A DNA stretch of 64,000 nucleotides from Globodera rostochiensis (GCA_018350325.1 JAEVLN010000016.1:1472693-1536692); one strand, 5' to 3'. Shown: positions 10,371-22,316, counted from the first letter of the stretch. Numbers and translations are program-made. The notes: generated by a model not told the origin, from the sequence alone.

Positions 10371-11204
10371 TTTAGAGTGACATAAAATTGATATTCGTCA
10401 CAGCCGATGCGGTTGGGACACTGGCAAATAAGGCAACTGTTTGGACCGTAATCGGAACAGATGGGATTGCCCATTTTAGATTAAAAAATAAAATCAAGAA
10501 AATTTTATATCTAAACCCCCCCCCCTAGATATGACTACATCAACATTTTTTTTGGGAAAAAAATTTCAGTCGCTTATTTCGTGAAATCAACAGCGATTAT
10601 CAAGTAAATTTATAGATATACAAAAAAAAACAATTTTAAAGCAAAAAACCTTTGTGCTCAAAACCTTTGCAGCAAGACAAATTCCAGCGACTTTCAATTA
10701 TGGAAGTGTAGATTTTGAACTGAGAGCTCAAGAAAGTTCAACCGTGGCGCTTATTACTGATTCCGGAAAAAAATCTTGGAAATAAATGAAAAAAATTATT
10801 TTGAATTTTTGAAACAAAAATTTGCAATTGATGAGGTTTTTTATCCGATACCAATTGAAAAAACACGTGTTGGAGACAAATTCGTGTAATTAGCTTTGAT
10901 CAAATATTTCTAATTATAAATAATTTTTATTATAATAAATAAGAGATTCAATAAGCCGCAGAACATTTTAGTTCTAAAACAATTTTAAATGGAAAAATTA
11001 TACCTAAATGAGTAGTGTAAATTAAGTGACATTGAATTTGAATTGTGATTAACAACATACGAAAAGTTACTGTCCAAGGCAATGAAGCGAGAGTTTTGGA
11101 TGTTTCGGTTTTAGCAAAAAAAGCAAGAGCAAGATTGACAGCTTGGAACATCTTGGCTGATTTTTTGGCTGTTTTACTCTCTGGAAAAGAAGTAACCAAA
11201 ACGG

Positions 11205-12025
11205 TTGGCCGACATTTGCGGCTCAGACATTTGCGGCCCAGACATTTGCGGCCCAGACATTTGCGGCTTAAGACAAAATAGACATTTGCGCCCCGACATT
11301 TGCGGCGCAGACATTTGCGGCCCAGGCATTTGCGACCCGACTTTTGCGGCCCAGACACTTGCGGCCTAAGACAAAATAGACATTTGCGGCCCAGACATTT
11401 GCGGCTTTATATTCCAAAAAAAAAACATTTTATCTAATTGTTGTGGCCGGGCCTCATCAGTACGGAAGACACCACAATTAGTGACCAAAAAAATACTATA
11501 GATATCCCCAAATATAGACTCATACTTGCTATGAAAAACGAGGAGGAGTACCAGCAAGCACGAGTACGCCCTTTCGAGCTTGATCCTACTCGTGGAATTG
11601 CTGAGAGAAAGCGTTCAAAAATATATGTTGCAAACGACTTAGCCATCAAACATCTGGTCAACGGTTATGATAATAACCCGAACAGAAATGATCCCAATGT
11701 TTTGTTACATCATTTGCATGCCCTACAGTACCGCTTGGCACAAAAGGGCTTTGAGAATTGGAACTAACTAGAGTGGCATAAATGTGTCTTTAGAAAGCAA
11801 TAGAATAGAATAAAAATATTCTATAATATTTGCTTAAGTCAATTTGCTTTTTGCTGTGGCTTGCCGTGTCTACGGATAAGGGCCGAAACACTATGCAAAT
11901 ACATCACTAATTGTTGTGTCTTCCGTACTGATGAGGCCCGGCCACAACAATTAGATAAAATGTTTTTTTTTTGGAATATAAAGCCGCAAATGTCTGAGCC
12001 GCAAATGTCTACACACCACCAAAAC
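11205..12025. mobile_element. Fold-back element with GACATTTGCGGCC-word ends
   Basis: The left side (11205-11410) holds about ten copies of AGACATTTGCGGCCC; the right side (about 11985-12012) holds GCCGCAAATGTCT. Internal to these is a long inverted pair: TCTAATTGTTGTGGCCGGGC at about 11432 matches the complement of GCCCGGCCACAACAATTAGA at about 11937, extended by TCATCAGTACGGAAGACACC. The interior (11438-11767) has one open frame of 109 residues (below). A degraded relative of the TACTGATGAGGCCCGG arm is near 18533. Confidence 0.7.
11438..11767 (+). CDS. Unrecognised 109-residue open frame inside the GACATTTGCGGCC element
   Basis: The first residues (MLWPGLISTEDTT) lie in the inverted-repeat arm, so the real start is uncertain. 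The rest reads as a soluble, charged protein: KYRLILAMKNEEEYQQARV, RGIAERKRSKIYVANDLAIK, then NVLLHHLHALQYRLAQKGFE and a stop. Length and composition look coding, but I recognise no family. It may be a captured exon or the element's own small protein. Confidence 0.35.
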   Translation: MLWPGLISTEDTTISDQKNTIDIPKYRLILAMKNEEEYQQARVRPFELDPTRGIAERKRSKIYVANDLAIKHLVNGYDNNPNRNDPNVLLHHLHALQYRLAQKGFENWN

Positions 12026-12639
12026 AAGTGCTTATAAACTAAAAAATATTTAAAGGGATGCTTGCTTAAATTGCAAGGGACACAAGTCAAAGAAGGAACT
12101 GGAAGAGATGAAATTGCTTTTATTTTCAACAACACCAGCAAAATCACAATTGAAGAAAAAATGTTGCTTGAAGAATCAATTCTGTCTTTAAACGACATGG
12201 CTAAAAAAATCGGCCTGATTAAATGTTTTACTTTAAACAAGGATCGCAAAATCTAAGAATAAATCCAGCCGAACGAACTTAAGCTTGACAAAAATAACCA
12301 AATTGTCGAAATATTTAAATAATTTATTAATTTTCGAATTTAAAATTCGAGCTAAAAATATTTTTTTGCGACCCTTTTTAGATAGTAATAAATGAAAAGC
12401 AATACATAATTCAGTTAATACAATTAAAGGTGCTGTACGTGTAAGCATCGCTAGAAAGCCGTCAGTGATGAATTTGGCCAGAAAACAAGATGGCACCATC
12501 TGCACGGACGGGCAACACAAAGCACAATTCATTTTTCCAAACAACATTAAGTTCAAAATTGGCGATGAACTCACTGTTCATACGCCAATGTTGAAACAAA
12601 TGATGGTTGTGAATTAAAAAGGATTTGTTTATTAAAAAA

Positions 12640-14130
12640 CTAAAATAAAAAAATTTATAATGTTTTAAAGCTTTTTACTTTTTTTATTAAAATTTGTTTT
12701 TAAAAGTTTTAAACCGTTAATACTATACTTTAATGACACTAACAAATAATAATTAGTTTAATAAACAAATCCATCAAATTTTTAATTCTTTATTGAAATA
12801 CTTTATTTAAAGCGGGGGTGGAGGAAACATTTAATACCAAAAGATGAAAGAAAAAAAGAGCGGTTGGGTGCCGCGAAGCGGCAGCCAAACGCTCGTTATG
12901 CTTTCTATTCCGAACTAACATAAACTGTTAAAATGGCCATTAAACTTATTATTTATCAAATTGATTGCTTCTTAAAACCATTATTATTACAGGTTTGCTT
13001 CTTAAAATCATTATTATTACAAGATTGCTTCTTAAAATCATATTAAGGATTTGTTCTTAAAACCATTATTATTACAGGATTGCCCTATCATGTGTACAAA
13101 TTGGCATGGGTTTTGCCAAACAGTAGTAGCCAAAATGCCTCTTCTCCATATTCGCCTTATGCCCTCTTTTGGACTATTATTAAGCAGAAATAAAGTGTAA
13201 AAAAATATATTGATATATTTGAGCTGCAGTTTGTTATAAAAAACGGCACAGACGTTAACCCATTTCAATTAATTTAACTTAACTCAATTTCTGATTAATC
13301 AAAAAATTTAATTTCGTCCACTTTTTCTCTATCAAATCACATTTTAAATGTTTAAATTGAACACAAACTAAAGGAAAATTAAATAAATTGCTTTCACTCA
13401 TTCCGGAAAAGTGCAAATTAGGTGCATTAAATAAAAACGCTGTTTAAAAATGTGCCATGAATCTTTGTAAACGTATTATATCGGCTTAAGTCGAGACTCT
13501 CGACTCGAGAGTAACAACTGTAAAGCTTTATTAGCTTTATTCAAATATGCACAGGAACTAAAATTGTGTGTTAAGAATTTGAAATAATGGACATCAATGA
13601 CAGCAACATAAATAAACAGTAAAAATGTTTTTTTTTTCTTAAAAATTTTTAATTGGCAGATTTTGGTAAGTGTTTTTTTCAGATACTAATCAAACCTTCC
13701 AGCAGGTAGACTTTCCTAGGAACCTTAATTTCGCTTCATTCGTTATATTTGTTGTTACAACAAAATGATTTGAGCAATTTTCTGCCAAAAATTAGCATTT
13801 TTTAGCGCCGCCGGAAAATTAAGATTTTTAACTACGTTTGTTAAGAAATTGCTATAAAATTTTAGAATTTTGGATAAAAATAGCGATTTCTATTTATTTT
13901 GTGCACGATTTTTGACAAAAGAAATTTCAAAATCGAAACGAAAGTCTTTTCAAAAATAAAACAAAATTTGTTTTGCATTAGTAATTGGACACTATGAAGC
14001 TTGCATTCTCTAATAAACGAATAAAATTTGCCATTTTATGTCTCTTCATTCATAAACATCATATTATCGATGCTTATGCATTTTTCATAATTAAGAAAAA
14101 ATCTTTAAATTGAAAGCTAAAATAAAAAAT
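12640..14130. other. Intergenic; includes a TTGCTTCTTAAAACCATTATT tandem repeat
   Basis: Nothing supportable as a gene. At about 12962-13080 a 32-bp unit with TTGCTTCTTAAAA and CATTATTATTACAG repeats four times. Its inverted counterpart is at 16425-16515, on the other side of WKK gene A. A hairpin, TGCCGCGAAGCGGCA, is at about 12870. Confidence 0.5.
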
Positions 14131-14136
14131 TAGACT

Positions 14137-14280
14137 TGGACCGGAAGCTGGTGCAAAAGTGTGCGCAAATATATTTTGATAAATGGCATTCAATAACGTG
14201 TCATTTGATGTTTCCTACTACTTATACATTCATACACATCATATTATCGATTCTTATAAATATTTAAGATCAATTCTGCA
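14137..14280 (+). promoter_or_regulatory. Conserved block upstream of WKK gene A
   Basis: GGACCGGAAGCTGGTGCAAAA, then AAATGGCATTCAATAACG, TGTTTCCTACTACTTATAC and ATTCATACACAT lie 110-250 nt upstream of the start. The same ordered words occur upstream of pseudogene B (26218-26330), although flanking intergenic sequence differs. TGGCAT is the reverse complement of ATGCCA, the DOG-box hexamer reported upstream of dorsal-gland effectors in Globodera; a single 6-mer is weak evidence. Confidence 0.45.
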
Positions 14281-14387
14281 ATATTTAATTTAATATGAAT
14301 TATATATTTATTATAATAAATTCATTTGCTCAATTTTATATGACTTTTTTTACTCCAATAGTACTTTCAGAGCCAAGTCTCAAGAAA

Positions 14388-15693
14388 ATGAATTTATTGC
14401 TTTTATTATTTTTATTTTTAAGTGCAGAACATTTAATTTTGTCGGTTAATGAACCAAAAGATGGAAAAATTCGACCAACTTTTGATGAAATATATGGGAA
14501 AGGATGGGACGAAAATGACCATCAACAAATAAAAGTGGAAACATCGCCGTTAAACTCGGGAGAAAATGCACTAAATGAACAAGCTGATCATGATGACAAT
14601 ATAGATCAGGATGTTGAAGCTTATAATTCGGATTCGACTGATCAGAATCTTACACCGGAAGACCTGGATCGCATTGATCAAAGTGATGATGAAACAATTG
14701 AAGGAATTAATGAAGAAAATGAATTCTCTGAGCAAGAAAAACGAGAGATTATTTCTAAATTTCATGCGATGAAAGAAGAATATAAGAAAAAAGGAAAAGT
14801 TACAAAAGAAGAAAGGACTAAAATTGAGGAAAAATTTGGTAAAAAATTGGGAGCCAATCGCAACAAAATTTATAAATGGAAAAAAGAATTTGGCATCGTT
14901 TTTAAACACAATTCTCATTCTGAGCAAAAAAAAAGAGAAATTATTTCCAAATTTCTCGCGATGAGAGAAGAAGTCAAAAAAAAAGGAAAATTCGCAGTAA
15001 CAGAAAGGGCTAAAATTGAGTGTAAAATTGGAAACAAATTGGGAGTCAATCGCGACAAAATTTATAAATGGAAAAAAGAATTTGGCCTAAGCCGCAAAAT
15101 AAAAAAAAATAAAAATGATTTTTATGAGAAGAAAAAGAGCGAATTTATTGCAAGAATAGAAGAGATAAAAATGAGTCAATGGGGAGAACAGAACAAACTT
15201 TGTAAAGATTTGAGCATTTCTTATGAAACATTTGTTTCTTGGAAAAAAGAATTTGGACTTCCCATCGATTGTAAGAGTTTAAATAATTATTTTTAAAAAT
15301 TATTCAAGTTATTTTAGCCCAAATTAAATACTCCGATAGCGAAAAATTGAAATTGTTAGGAAAATATTACAAAATTAAACAAAGAAATCCTAAACTAAAT
15401 GTCAGTGATATTGTCAAAAGGCTGAATATTAGTTCAGTTACATTATACAAATGGAAAAAACAATTTGATTCCGTTGATGAACATTCTTTGGCGGAGGAAC
15501 GCCAATCTTTTGCGGATAACGAGTATTCAAATTTATCATATTTTGGCAATTTAAAAATATTTAATGCATTTTTTTTTATTATAGCACTTCTGAACACCCA
15601 ATGCCCTCGTCGGATGATAATTTGTGGGCCTGGAATATGGCAAAGAAAAAAAGAACAGAAAGAATAGAAGTGGAACACTCCGTGCAAAAATAA
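14388..15693 (+). CDS. WKK-family gene A: secreted protein with four helix-turn-helix-like repeats
   Basis: Three exons: 14388-15270, 15318-15522, 15585-15693 (398 residues). I chose ATG 14388 over the in-frame ATG at 14295 because it follows a TACTTTCAG acceptor at about 14369 (a probable trans-splice site), begins the signal peptide MNLLLLLFLFL, and aligns with the paralogues. After the signal peptide come SVNEPKDGKIRPTFDEIYG, an acidic linker (residues about 50-120, rich in D/E/N), then four about 50-residue units ending KIYKWKKEFG, KIYKWKKEFG, TFVSWKKEFG and TLYKWKKQF. The fourth unit is on exon 2. Exon 3 adds TSEHPMPSSDDNLWAWN and KKKRTERIE. Each unit is predicted by eye as three helices, like homeodomain/transposase DNA-binding folds. 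Function unknown; a secreted nucleic-acid-binding effector is an inference. Confidence 0.8.
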
Positions 15694-16560
15694 CGACTTT
15701 ATTCAGCAATTTGTAATTGGTTATTTTAAAAAGGCCGGTTCCGCGTTACCCTAATCTAAACAATCTTTTAAATGTTTGGAAAATGTTCAAGAGAAAAATA
15801 TCGATCATTTCATTGAGCCCGAATTAAAAAATTAAACATTTAATTGGACAATAAATAAAATCAATATTATACCTAGTTTTTATTTACCTCAAATGTTTAA
15901 AAATGCAAAAGCATGTAAATGCCAGTTTAATTATTTTTAAACCTTTTAATACAACACAATTCCCACACGATAATTGCATGAAAAATTTAACGCGATCAAA
16001 CTTATAACAGTCATCTGAATATTAAACATAATAAACTTGGCAAAATGTTAAAATTCAATAAATTCATCTAGGCAACAAAATCCTGGTTTATAATCAAACA
16101 CAAATTGTTAGTAACATGCAATTCATAAAATAATTTTAAATTTTATTTTTAAATTAAAAAAAATAGAAATTTTAATGTGAATGAATAATGGGAATAATGT
16201 CAAACAAAATGTCTGCAATAATTGCCCACTTAACTGTACGATTTTTTAAAAAAATAATTATTTATAAAATTAATAAAATTTAAAATAATTGTAACCAGAT
16301 TTATGGAAGAACATTAAGCCAAATATTCAATAGGGAACTTTCAAAAAAGCCTCAAAACCTTATCATCAAACTCCAAAAAGCCACAAAATAAGGCTAAAAC
16401 CTCACATCTGGAAGCCCTATTTAATAATAATAATGATTTTAAGAAGCACTCCTTAATATGATTTTAAGAAGCAATCCTGTAATAATAATGATTTTATGAA
16501 GCAATTCCTATAATATTGTGGGCAACGTGTTCGGAAAAGTGTAGAAAGCATAACAAAGAG
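15694..16560. other. AT-rich spacer with inverted TAATAATGATTTTAAGAAGC repeats
   Basis: The 3' flank of gene A shows no gene. At 16425-16515 three units of ATTTTAAGAAGCAATCC and TAATAATAATG are the reverse complement of the tandem repeat at 12962-13080. Confidence 0.5.
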
Positions 16561-17402
16561 TCATCATTTTGTCTTTATTTCTTCACGGAGTGTGTCCACT
16601 TGGATTCTTTCTGTTCTTTTTTTCTTTACGAGATTCCAGGCCCACAAATTATCATCCGACGAGGGCATTGGATGTTCAGAAGTGCTACAATAAGAAAATT
16701 GATTTCCCTAAATCTTTATCTTTTAAGCCGACACAATTAAATATTTTTTAATTTGAATACTCATTATCCGCAAAAATTGGGCGGTTGTCCGGCAATGAAT
16801 TTTCGAAATGATTAGCTATAAAAAGTCATTTTCACAAATTCCTTATTTATTGAGCGAAATTAGTCATAATATTTCAATTTAAAAATTGACAGAATTATCT
16901 TTTTTTAAGTTAATTTGATAAATAATTTAGTTTAATGGGCCTTTTAACAGTTTTTGATCGTGCAGCTGCACATTGTTTTGTATGAATCATTGGTCTAATG
17001 TTCAAATTTCCGTTAATATTTTAATACTTTCCTATGTTGTTTTATCATTTGACGAAGGCATTGGATGTTCAGAAGTGCTATAATAAAAAAATAAATGCAT
17101 TAATTATATTTAAATTGTCGTTAAATATGAAATATTATAAATTTGAATACTCGTTTTGTTTCATCATCACTTTGATCAATACGATCCGGGTCTTCCTATG
17201 TAAGATTCTGATCAGTCGAATCCGAATTATAAGCTTCAACATCCTGATCTATATTGTCATCATGATCAGCTTGTTCATTTAGTGAGTTTAACGGCGATGT
17301 TTCCATTTTTATTTGTTGATGGTCATCTTCGTCCCATCCTTTCCCATATATTTCATCAAAAGTTGGGGGAATTTTCCCAACTTTTGGTTCATTAACCGAC
17401 AA
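16560..17402 (-). pseudogene. Shattered WKK-family gene (fragments of exons 1, 2 and 3)
   Basis: Exon 3 sequence (complement of 16580-16690: SEHPMPSSDDNLWAWN, then KKKRTERI) is followed upstream by part of exon 2 (near 16755-16800). A second partial exon 3 copy lies at 17043-17090. The N-terminal part of exon 1 (17196-17402) reads SVNEPKVGKIPPTFDEIYGK through the acidic linker to DSTDQNLT and then stops. The signal peptide and all WKK units are missing, and two residues of the usual NSGENAL stretch are deleted. Dead copy in the opposite orientation to gene A. Confidence 0.75.
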
Positions 17403-17771
17403 AATTTTGTCAATTAATTTGACACATTAGAAAGAATAAAACCCAGAGCGTCATTTATAGGAATGCGGAGAATTTTTTCTAAATAAAATAATAAACAATG
17501 TAATGGAAACAAAAAAATTTTAAAAATAAAACCATTTACATGACTCGATTCAGTTTAAAATTTTATTTTTTTAATTTTTATATAATATAATTCATATAAT
17601 GTAAAAATTGCATACACTAAAAATAACATTTTTCTTATTATTTCATAGAAAAAAGCACAAGAATCGATAATATGATGTGTATGAAGGTAGTAAGCATACA
17701 GAGTCTCTGCTTGTCAAACGGCAAGCGACTGGAATGTACCTTTGCAAATGACTATTGATATAAGCTGTTGG

Positions 17772-18242
17772 GGGTACGCATCACTTCAGTGCCCACACTT
17801 CAGTGCCGGACACTTCAGTGCCCACACTTCAGTGCCGGGACACTTCAGTGCCAGCAATTAAAAGCATATAACTTTTTTTAAACTCAACCAAATCAAACAA
17901 TTAAGATGTCATTGGAAAGCTCTAAGCTTTTAAAAGCTATTGTTAAGCCAACGCTAATCAATTAAAAAATTCTTAAAAAAGTTATTGCAATAAACTGATG
18001 AAAAGCCCTGATTTTGGGTGTTTTTCACGTTGAACTTCTTAAAAACGAATTGAACCGGCTTGATTTTTTTTTTTACGATACTTCTCGTTTAGAGCTTTCC
18101 AATGACATCTTAATTGTTTGATTTGGTTGAGTTTAAAAAAAGTTATAGCCTTTTTAAGTGCTGGCACTGAAGTGTCCGGCACTGAAGTGTGGGCACTGAA
18201 GTGTGCGGCACTGAAGTGTGGGCACTGAAATGAACGCCGCCG
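17772..18242. mobile_element. Fold-back element P1, CACTTCAGTGCC-word ends
   Basis: The left end has four CACTTCAGTGCC[CG] units, the right end five complementary GGCACTGAAGTGT units. The interior is also inverted: AAGATGTCATTGGAAAGCTC (about 17903) against GAGCTTTCCAATGACATCTT (about 18092), and AACTTTTTTTAAACTCAACC against its complement. The centre reads GAAAAGCCCTGATTTTGGG. It is flanked by GCTGTTGG on both sides (17764-17771 and 18243-18250), an 8-bp target duplication. No coding capacity. Confidence 0.8.
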
Positions 18243-18301
18243 GCTGTTGGAGCCTTCAGCAAGCTCATGCCGAATAAATAAGCACCTGTATATTTTTGTT
18301 T

Positions 18302-18509
18302 TAGAGTTCGTCGGGACCGGGATTTTTGGGAAAAATCGGGATTGACCGGGATCGTGAAAGCCGGGATCGGGATCGGGATTTCGCCTTTTCAAAAACCGAG
18401 ACCGGGATCGGGATTACGATTTTTCAAAAACCGGGACCGGGATCGGGATTCCAAAAACCGGGAATTTCCCGACCGGTCCCGGTCGGGATCCCGGTCCCGA
18501 CCAACTCTA
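18302..18509. mobile_element. Small TAGAGTTCG...ACTCTA palindromic element with 8-bp target duplication
   Basis: Starts TAGAGTTCGTCGGGACC and ends GGTCCCGACCAACTCTA, filled with GGGATCGGGAT words. TTTTGTTT flanks both ends (about 18294-18301 and 18510-18517). The 8-bp duplication and TA-G-rich ends suggest a hAT-mobilised MITE. Confidence 0.8.
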
Positions 18510-18572
18510 TTTTGTTTAACAACAGTGACTCTGTACTGATGAGACCCGGACTCTGATTGTTAGTGTAATTTT

Positions 18573-18717
18573 GGTGAATGACCATTTTTGCACTTTTCGC
18601 TCAAATGACCATTTTTGCACTTTTCGCTCAAATGACCATTTTTGCACTTTTCGCTCAAATGACCATTTTTGCACTTTTCGCGCAACGCCCTTTTTTGCAC
18701 TTTTCGCGCAACGTCAG
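18573..18717. repeat. AATGACCATTTTTGCACTTT tandem repeat, about 27 bp unit
   Basis: Five and a half units, (AATGACCATTTTTGCACTTT + TCGCTCA), the last two diverged (TCGCGCAACG). The plus-strand frame through it is repeat translation. Confidence 0.9.
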
Positions 18718-19120
18718 GGCACCTCGGTCAACATTTATTTAAACACTCGAAAAACATGGCCGTAAGTCAGTTGTTGATTAGAATAACAAAAATAAGATTC
18801 ATAAATTAAGAAAATCTTAACTGGAAAAAAATTTGAATGTTTTCTGGGACGCCAAATCAAAACATTTGAAAGCAAAAAGGCTGTTTTTGATCTTCTCTCT
18901 CTGATAGTGAGACATATGCGCAAAAAAAGAGGGGGTTTTGCCTAAAATGTCACCCTACAAATGATAAACTGTAGTTTTATCACTATTTAGAGCAGAGTGA
19001 ATGAATATATTTTTTTAAAATTAAATTGATTCGAATCAATCATTAATTAACAATAATTTAATCGCTCGCTTAATTAAGCAGGATAAATATAATAATTTGA
19101 AAAAGAAATGGACCCTATTT

Positions 19121-22100
19121 CAAAATGATCAGAACACAATCTTCCTTTAGACCGCCGGCGCTGATCCGTTGTTCATTTTTTTCTTCACAAGCTTTTGCAT
19201 CAATTGACTAAATAAAAATAAAAACAAAATTAATTATTGGCACAGAAAAATAATAATTTAATTAAATTTAAAAAACCCTACTTTCTACCTACTTTTTATA
19301 AATGCAAAAAAAAATTAAAAAAATCCTTTTATTTTATTTTATTATAAAGCACCAATTTTTCGATCATTGTCCGTTCCATCCCAATTGTTTGCTGCCCCCG
19401 TCCATGTTCACCATCGGTCAACGAAAGTTGCTTGAACAGTTTAAGCGATTCGCCAGTTTCAAAATTGTAGTGAACCGATGCGAACAGAAGAGAGTTGAAA
19501 GCTGTTTGAAAAGCCGGTAAATTGGATCCAAAAAATTAATTTTAATTTTAAAATCATTTTTAAATCATTGGACAACCTAATCATTAGAGAGGCAAAATTT
19601 TACAAATTAAATATCTCAAAATAGATACAACCTAAGTTAAGAACTAAGGTTGGACAAGAACGGGTATCCGGAACCGGGACCGGTATCCGGATGTTTTGGC
19701 CAAATTATTCAGTAACGGTATCCAGGGGACCCGGATAATATCCGGTTTTGTCCAACCCTAATTTGAACCGTAAAAACCAAAAACTAACACCAAAAATTGG
19801 CAAAAAAAAAACATAAAAACCTAAAATAAATCAATTTATTGAAAAATTTATTACGACTTTAGGAACGGTAAAAAAGGAGCAAATTCTTAACAAAAAAACG
19901 TTTATTTTTGCAAAATTTTCTTCCTAAAGCCTTCTCTACAAATCCGAATTTAGGATCTTTGAACTCCTTTATTTTTTTAGATGGAAACGACGTGTTAAAG
20001 CCAATTTTTTATTGTCATCAATAGCAATTATCTTCACATAATAAAAAAATTTGAAATTTTTTGAAAAATTGACGAACTTAGTGGGGGTTTCAAAATGTAG
20101 AAAATTTTTAAAAATTTAATGAACTTTATTTCTCCAAAACTTACCGCTAGCCGCTGTTGGATCATAATTGGACAACACAAATTGGATTGTGTACGGGCAT
20201 GAATCGATGGAACGTGAAAAGACCTAAAAAATTTGAAATTTTATTAGTGAAAAAAAAAATGGAAATAAGAAAACGAAATAAAAACAATTGAATATTCATA
20301 AATAAAAAGCTAAATATAAGTAGTTAACACTTTCTATGCCAAGGAACGCGTATAAATGACAAAAATCATGAATGTATTTTTAAATACAAAAATTAAATTA
20401 ATGGCGATGTATTATTTGAATATTTAGAATTATTGAATTTTCTTTTTTTTTTTGAAAATATTCAAATAATAAGAGGGGTTAGTATTATTTGAATTAAATT
20501 TGCTAAGTAAAATTCAATTACTATATGAAAAAATGATTTCAAATTTTACTAGTAAAATTCAAATTTAACTACTTAGTAAAATTCAAATTTGTTAATATTT
20601 TCAAATAATACAGTCGAATAATTCAAATAATCAAATACTAGTACGCGACATATCTATAATAAATATTAAATATTTTGAATTTTCAAAACTTAATGTTTTT
20701 CTTTTTCTGAATTTACTCAAAAAAACACCTGAATGAGCAGGCGAATGAACGCCTCAACTAATTGTATGCCAGGCAAATGATCACAAAAAAGATGGAGCTG
20801 TTTTTTGTTGGCTACGGCCTGCTGATCATTTGGAGCACAATAGTGCAGCCAGAACAACAATTGCGGAAAATCAGCATCACTGAGCAGTTGGCACTCCAAA
20901 GACGGCACCTGGTGTAAAAAACAACGAAATTTAAATCGTTTTAAAAATATATTTAAAAAATTTGGGTAAAAAAACATCGTTTAAATATTAATAATTTTTT
21001 GATATAATATATTTAGGGTTGGCATCCCAATGCCGAGGTTGAGAATTGCGGGGTCGGGGTTTTTCGGGGGGGGGGGGGACTGATGGGATCGGGGAAATCC
21101 TCGAAAAATGGCCTAAATTTGCGAGGGGGGGGGGACGGGATGCCATCCCTAAATTATATGTGTAAAAATAATCAATTGCCCACCTTGAGCATGCTTTGAC
21201 AAACATTTTCCAATTTCGTATCGGCACAGAAAATGGCAGACAACGGAAGGCCCCAAACCGGATGTTGGCAAAGTCGAATGCGTTCTGTTTGTGCCAAAAG
21301 CGTGCCAAATTGAGGCCGTTCAAAATGTCGCAGTTGGCACGTGTCGGAGACAGAGCCTTCAAGCTGAACGGCACACGGGCGGACGGCACTGAGCAGGCAC
21401 AAGAAGTCCAGCGAGTTGTTCATACAGCTGCAGATGAACACGGTGACGGACTGTGCAAAAAATAGTGATTGATTGATTGATTCGATTTGAGAAGCCGGGC
21501 AATGACATATTTTTTGACCCTAAAGCAAAAGCTAATAGACAAAAAAAAATTAAAAGCAAAATTTATTGAACAAAAAGATCAGAAATAGATCAATTGCATT
21601 TGGACAGATCAGTTTCCCGAAAATGGTTTTTTACAGTATTTGGAGGGAAGAAATTCAATCTTGCAAAAATCGAATGAAATATTAGCAAAAAAAAATTTGG
21701 CCAAAAAACAACTGAATTTTCTACATAAAATGAGAACATTTTAATTATAATTGTATGGAAAGTGAAAATGTGAGGGTTTTCGGGTCAGTTTGTAAACAAA
21801 ATGATAAGTTTTAGTGAATTTTCCCAGCAGATTCAATTGCCGAACTGGCGCCTGAATCATTTATTCATTAATGTGAAAATTAAAATAAATTAATATAAAA
21901 ATTAATAAAATTTAATGGCCCAAACAAAATCATAAAACTCACAGATAATTGGAGATTTTTTGGTGGCGCACAAATTGGCATTGGCTTTTCAACAAACTGG
22001 TCGCCGTTGACCCATCCAATTCGATCGCAAAGCACAAAAAGTGGGGGCAATTTTTGGCGTTTTGTCCAAAGGCGGCTGTCGGCCAGTGTAGCAAAACGTC

Positions 22101-22316
22101 GTGAGACAAGCGAGAATTGAGAAGCGACAAATGGCCGACAGAGTTGGGACAGAATGTCCAGCCAACAGTCGTCGGGCAAACGGATGCTGGATGGAAATGT
22201 GAACAAAATAAATTAATGTTTTTTTATTATTATTGATTTTAAAGTATTTAGGACATTTTTCAAAATTAAATTTTGCGGAATTTAAAAAAAACGGGAACTT
22301 ACGGTTTTGTAGACAT
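19121..22316 (-). CDS. F-box protein
   Basis: Exons recognised by consensus and phase: 22303-22316 (MSTKP, donor GTAAGT), 21943-22186, 21184-21450, 20729-20908, 20146-20223, then about 19370-19512 and a terminal exon about 19121-19205. The second exon reads IRLPDDCWLDILSQLCRP and SQFSLVSRRFATLADSRLW, an F-box: SCF ubiquitin-ligase substrate adaptors bind Skp1 through it. The following exons (SVTVFICSCMNNSLDFLCLL, VPSLECQLLSDADFPQLLFW, VFSRSIDSCPYTIQFVL, FETGESLKLFKQLSL) read like the C-terminal substrate-side domain seen in nematode F-box families. The first five exons keep one frame. The junction into the 19.4 kb exon needs a phase I could not match, so an exon may be missing or the model wrong there. 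The terminal exon frame is also uncertain. Confidence 0.65.
19655..19768. mobile_element. Short AGGGTTGGACAA-ended GGTATCCGG-word element in an F-box intron
   Basis: Begins AAGGTTGGACAAGAACGGGT and ends TTGTCCAACCCTAA, with GGACCGGTATCCGG inside. It is one of the small palindromic elements; sense-neutral and intronic. Confidence 0.6.
21013..21157. mobile_element. Short AGGGTTGGCATCCC-ended element in an F-box intron
   Basis: Starts TTAGGGTTGGCATCCC and ends GGGATGCCATCCCTAAA, with G-run filler. Flanks TATATATTTA / AAATTATATG are suggestive but I do not claim a clean target duplication. Confidence 0.6.

Larger units (their letters stand above)
10375..12618 (+). pseudogene. Scattered exon-like blocks of an unrecognised gene, interrupted by an element
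   Basis: Several blocks look protein-coding but I recognise no family. About 10375-10500 reads SDIKLIFVTADAVGTLANKA then TVWTVIGTDGIAHFRLKNK. A short block near 10568-10603 reads RLFREINSDYQ before GTAAAT. About 10680-10782 reads RQIPATFNYGSVDFELRAQE and stops. About 10795-10890 reads NYFEFLKQKFAIDEVFYPIP to a stop. After the element at 11.2-12.0 kb, 12062-12256 reads KLQGTQVKEGTGRDEIAFIF, and about 12440-12617 reads QDGTICTDGQHKAQFIFPNN then KFKIGDELTVHTP to a stop. Each block has its own stop and I could not build one continuous splice model. It may be a broken gene, or two small genes. Confidence 0.3.

Noticed and set aside
14295..14387. Upstream in-frame ATG of WKK gene A adding 31 residues
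   Set aside because: The extension is hydrophobic but lies 5' of the acceptor TACTTTCAG shared in position by the paralogues, and it would put the signal peptide inside the protein.
14571..14927. Phe/Ile-rich minus-strand frames opposite each WKK gene (also 26665-27051, 29394-29588, 32181-32486, 41172-41366, 43959-44264)
   Set aside because: They are antisense shadows of the Lys/Glu-rich WKK coding sequence and recur only because the genes do.
18573..18717. CRISPR-like regular repeat
   Set aside because: Units are directly adjacent with no unique spacers and the sequence is eukaryotic; it is an ordinary minisatellite.
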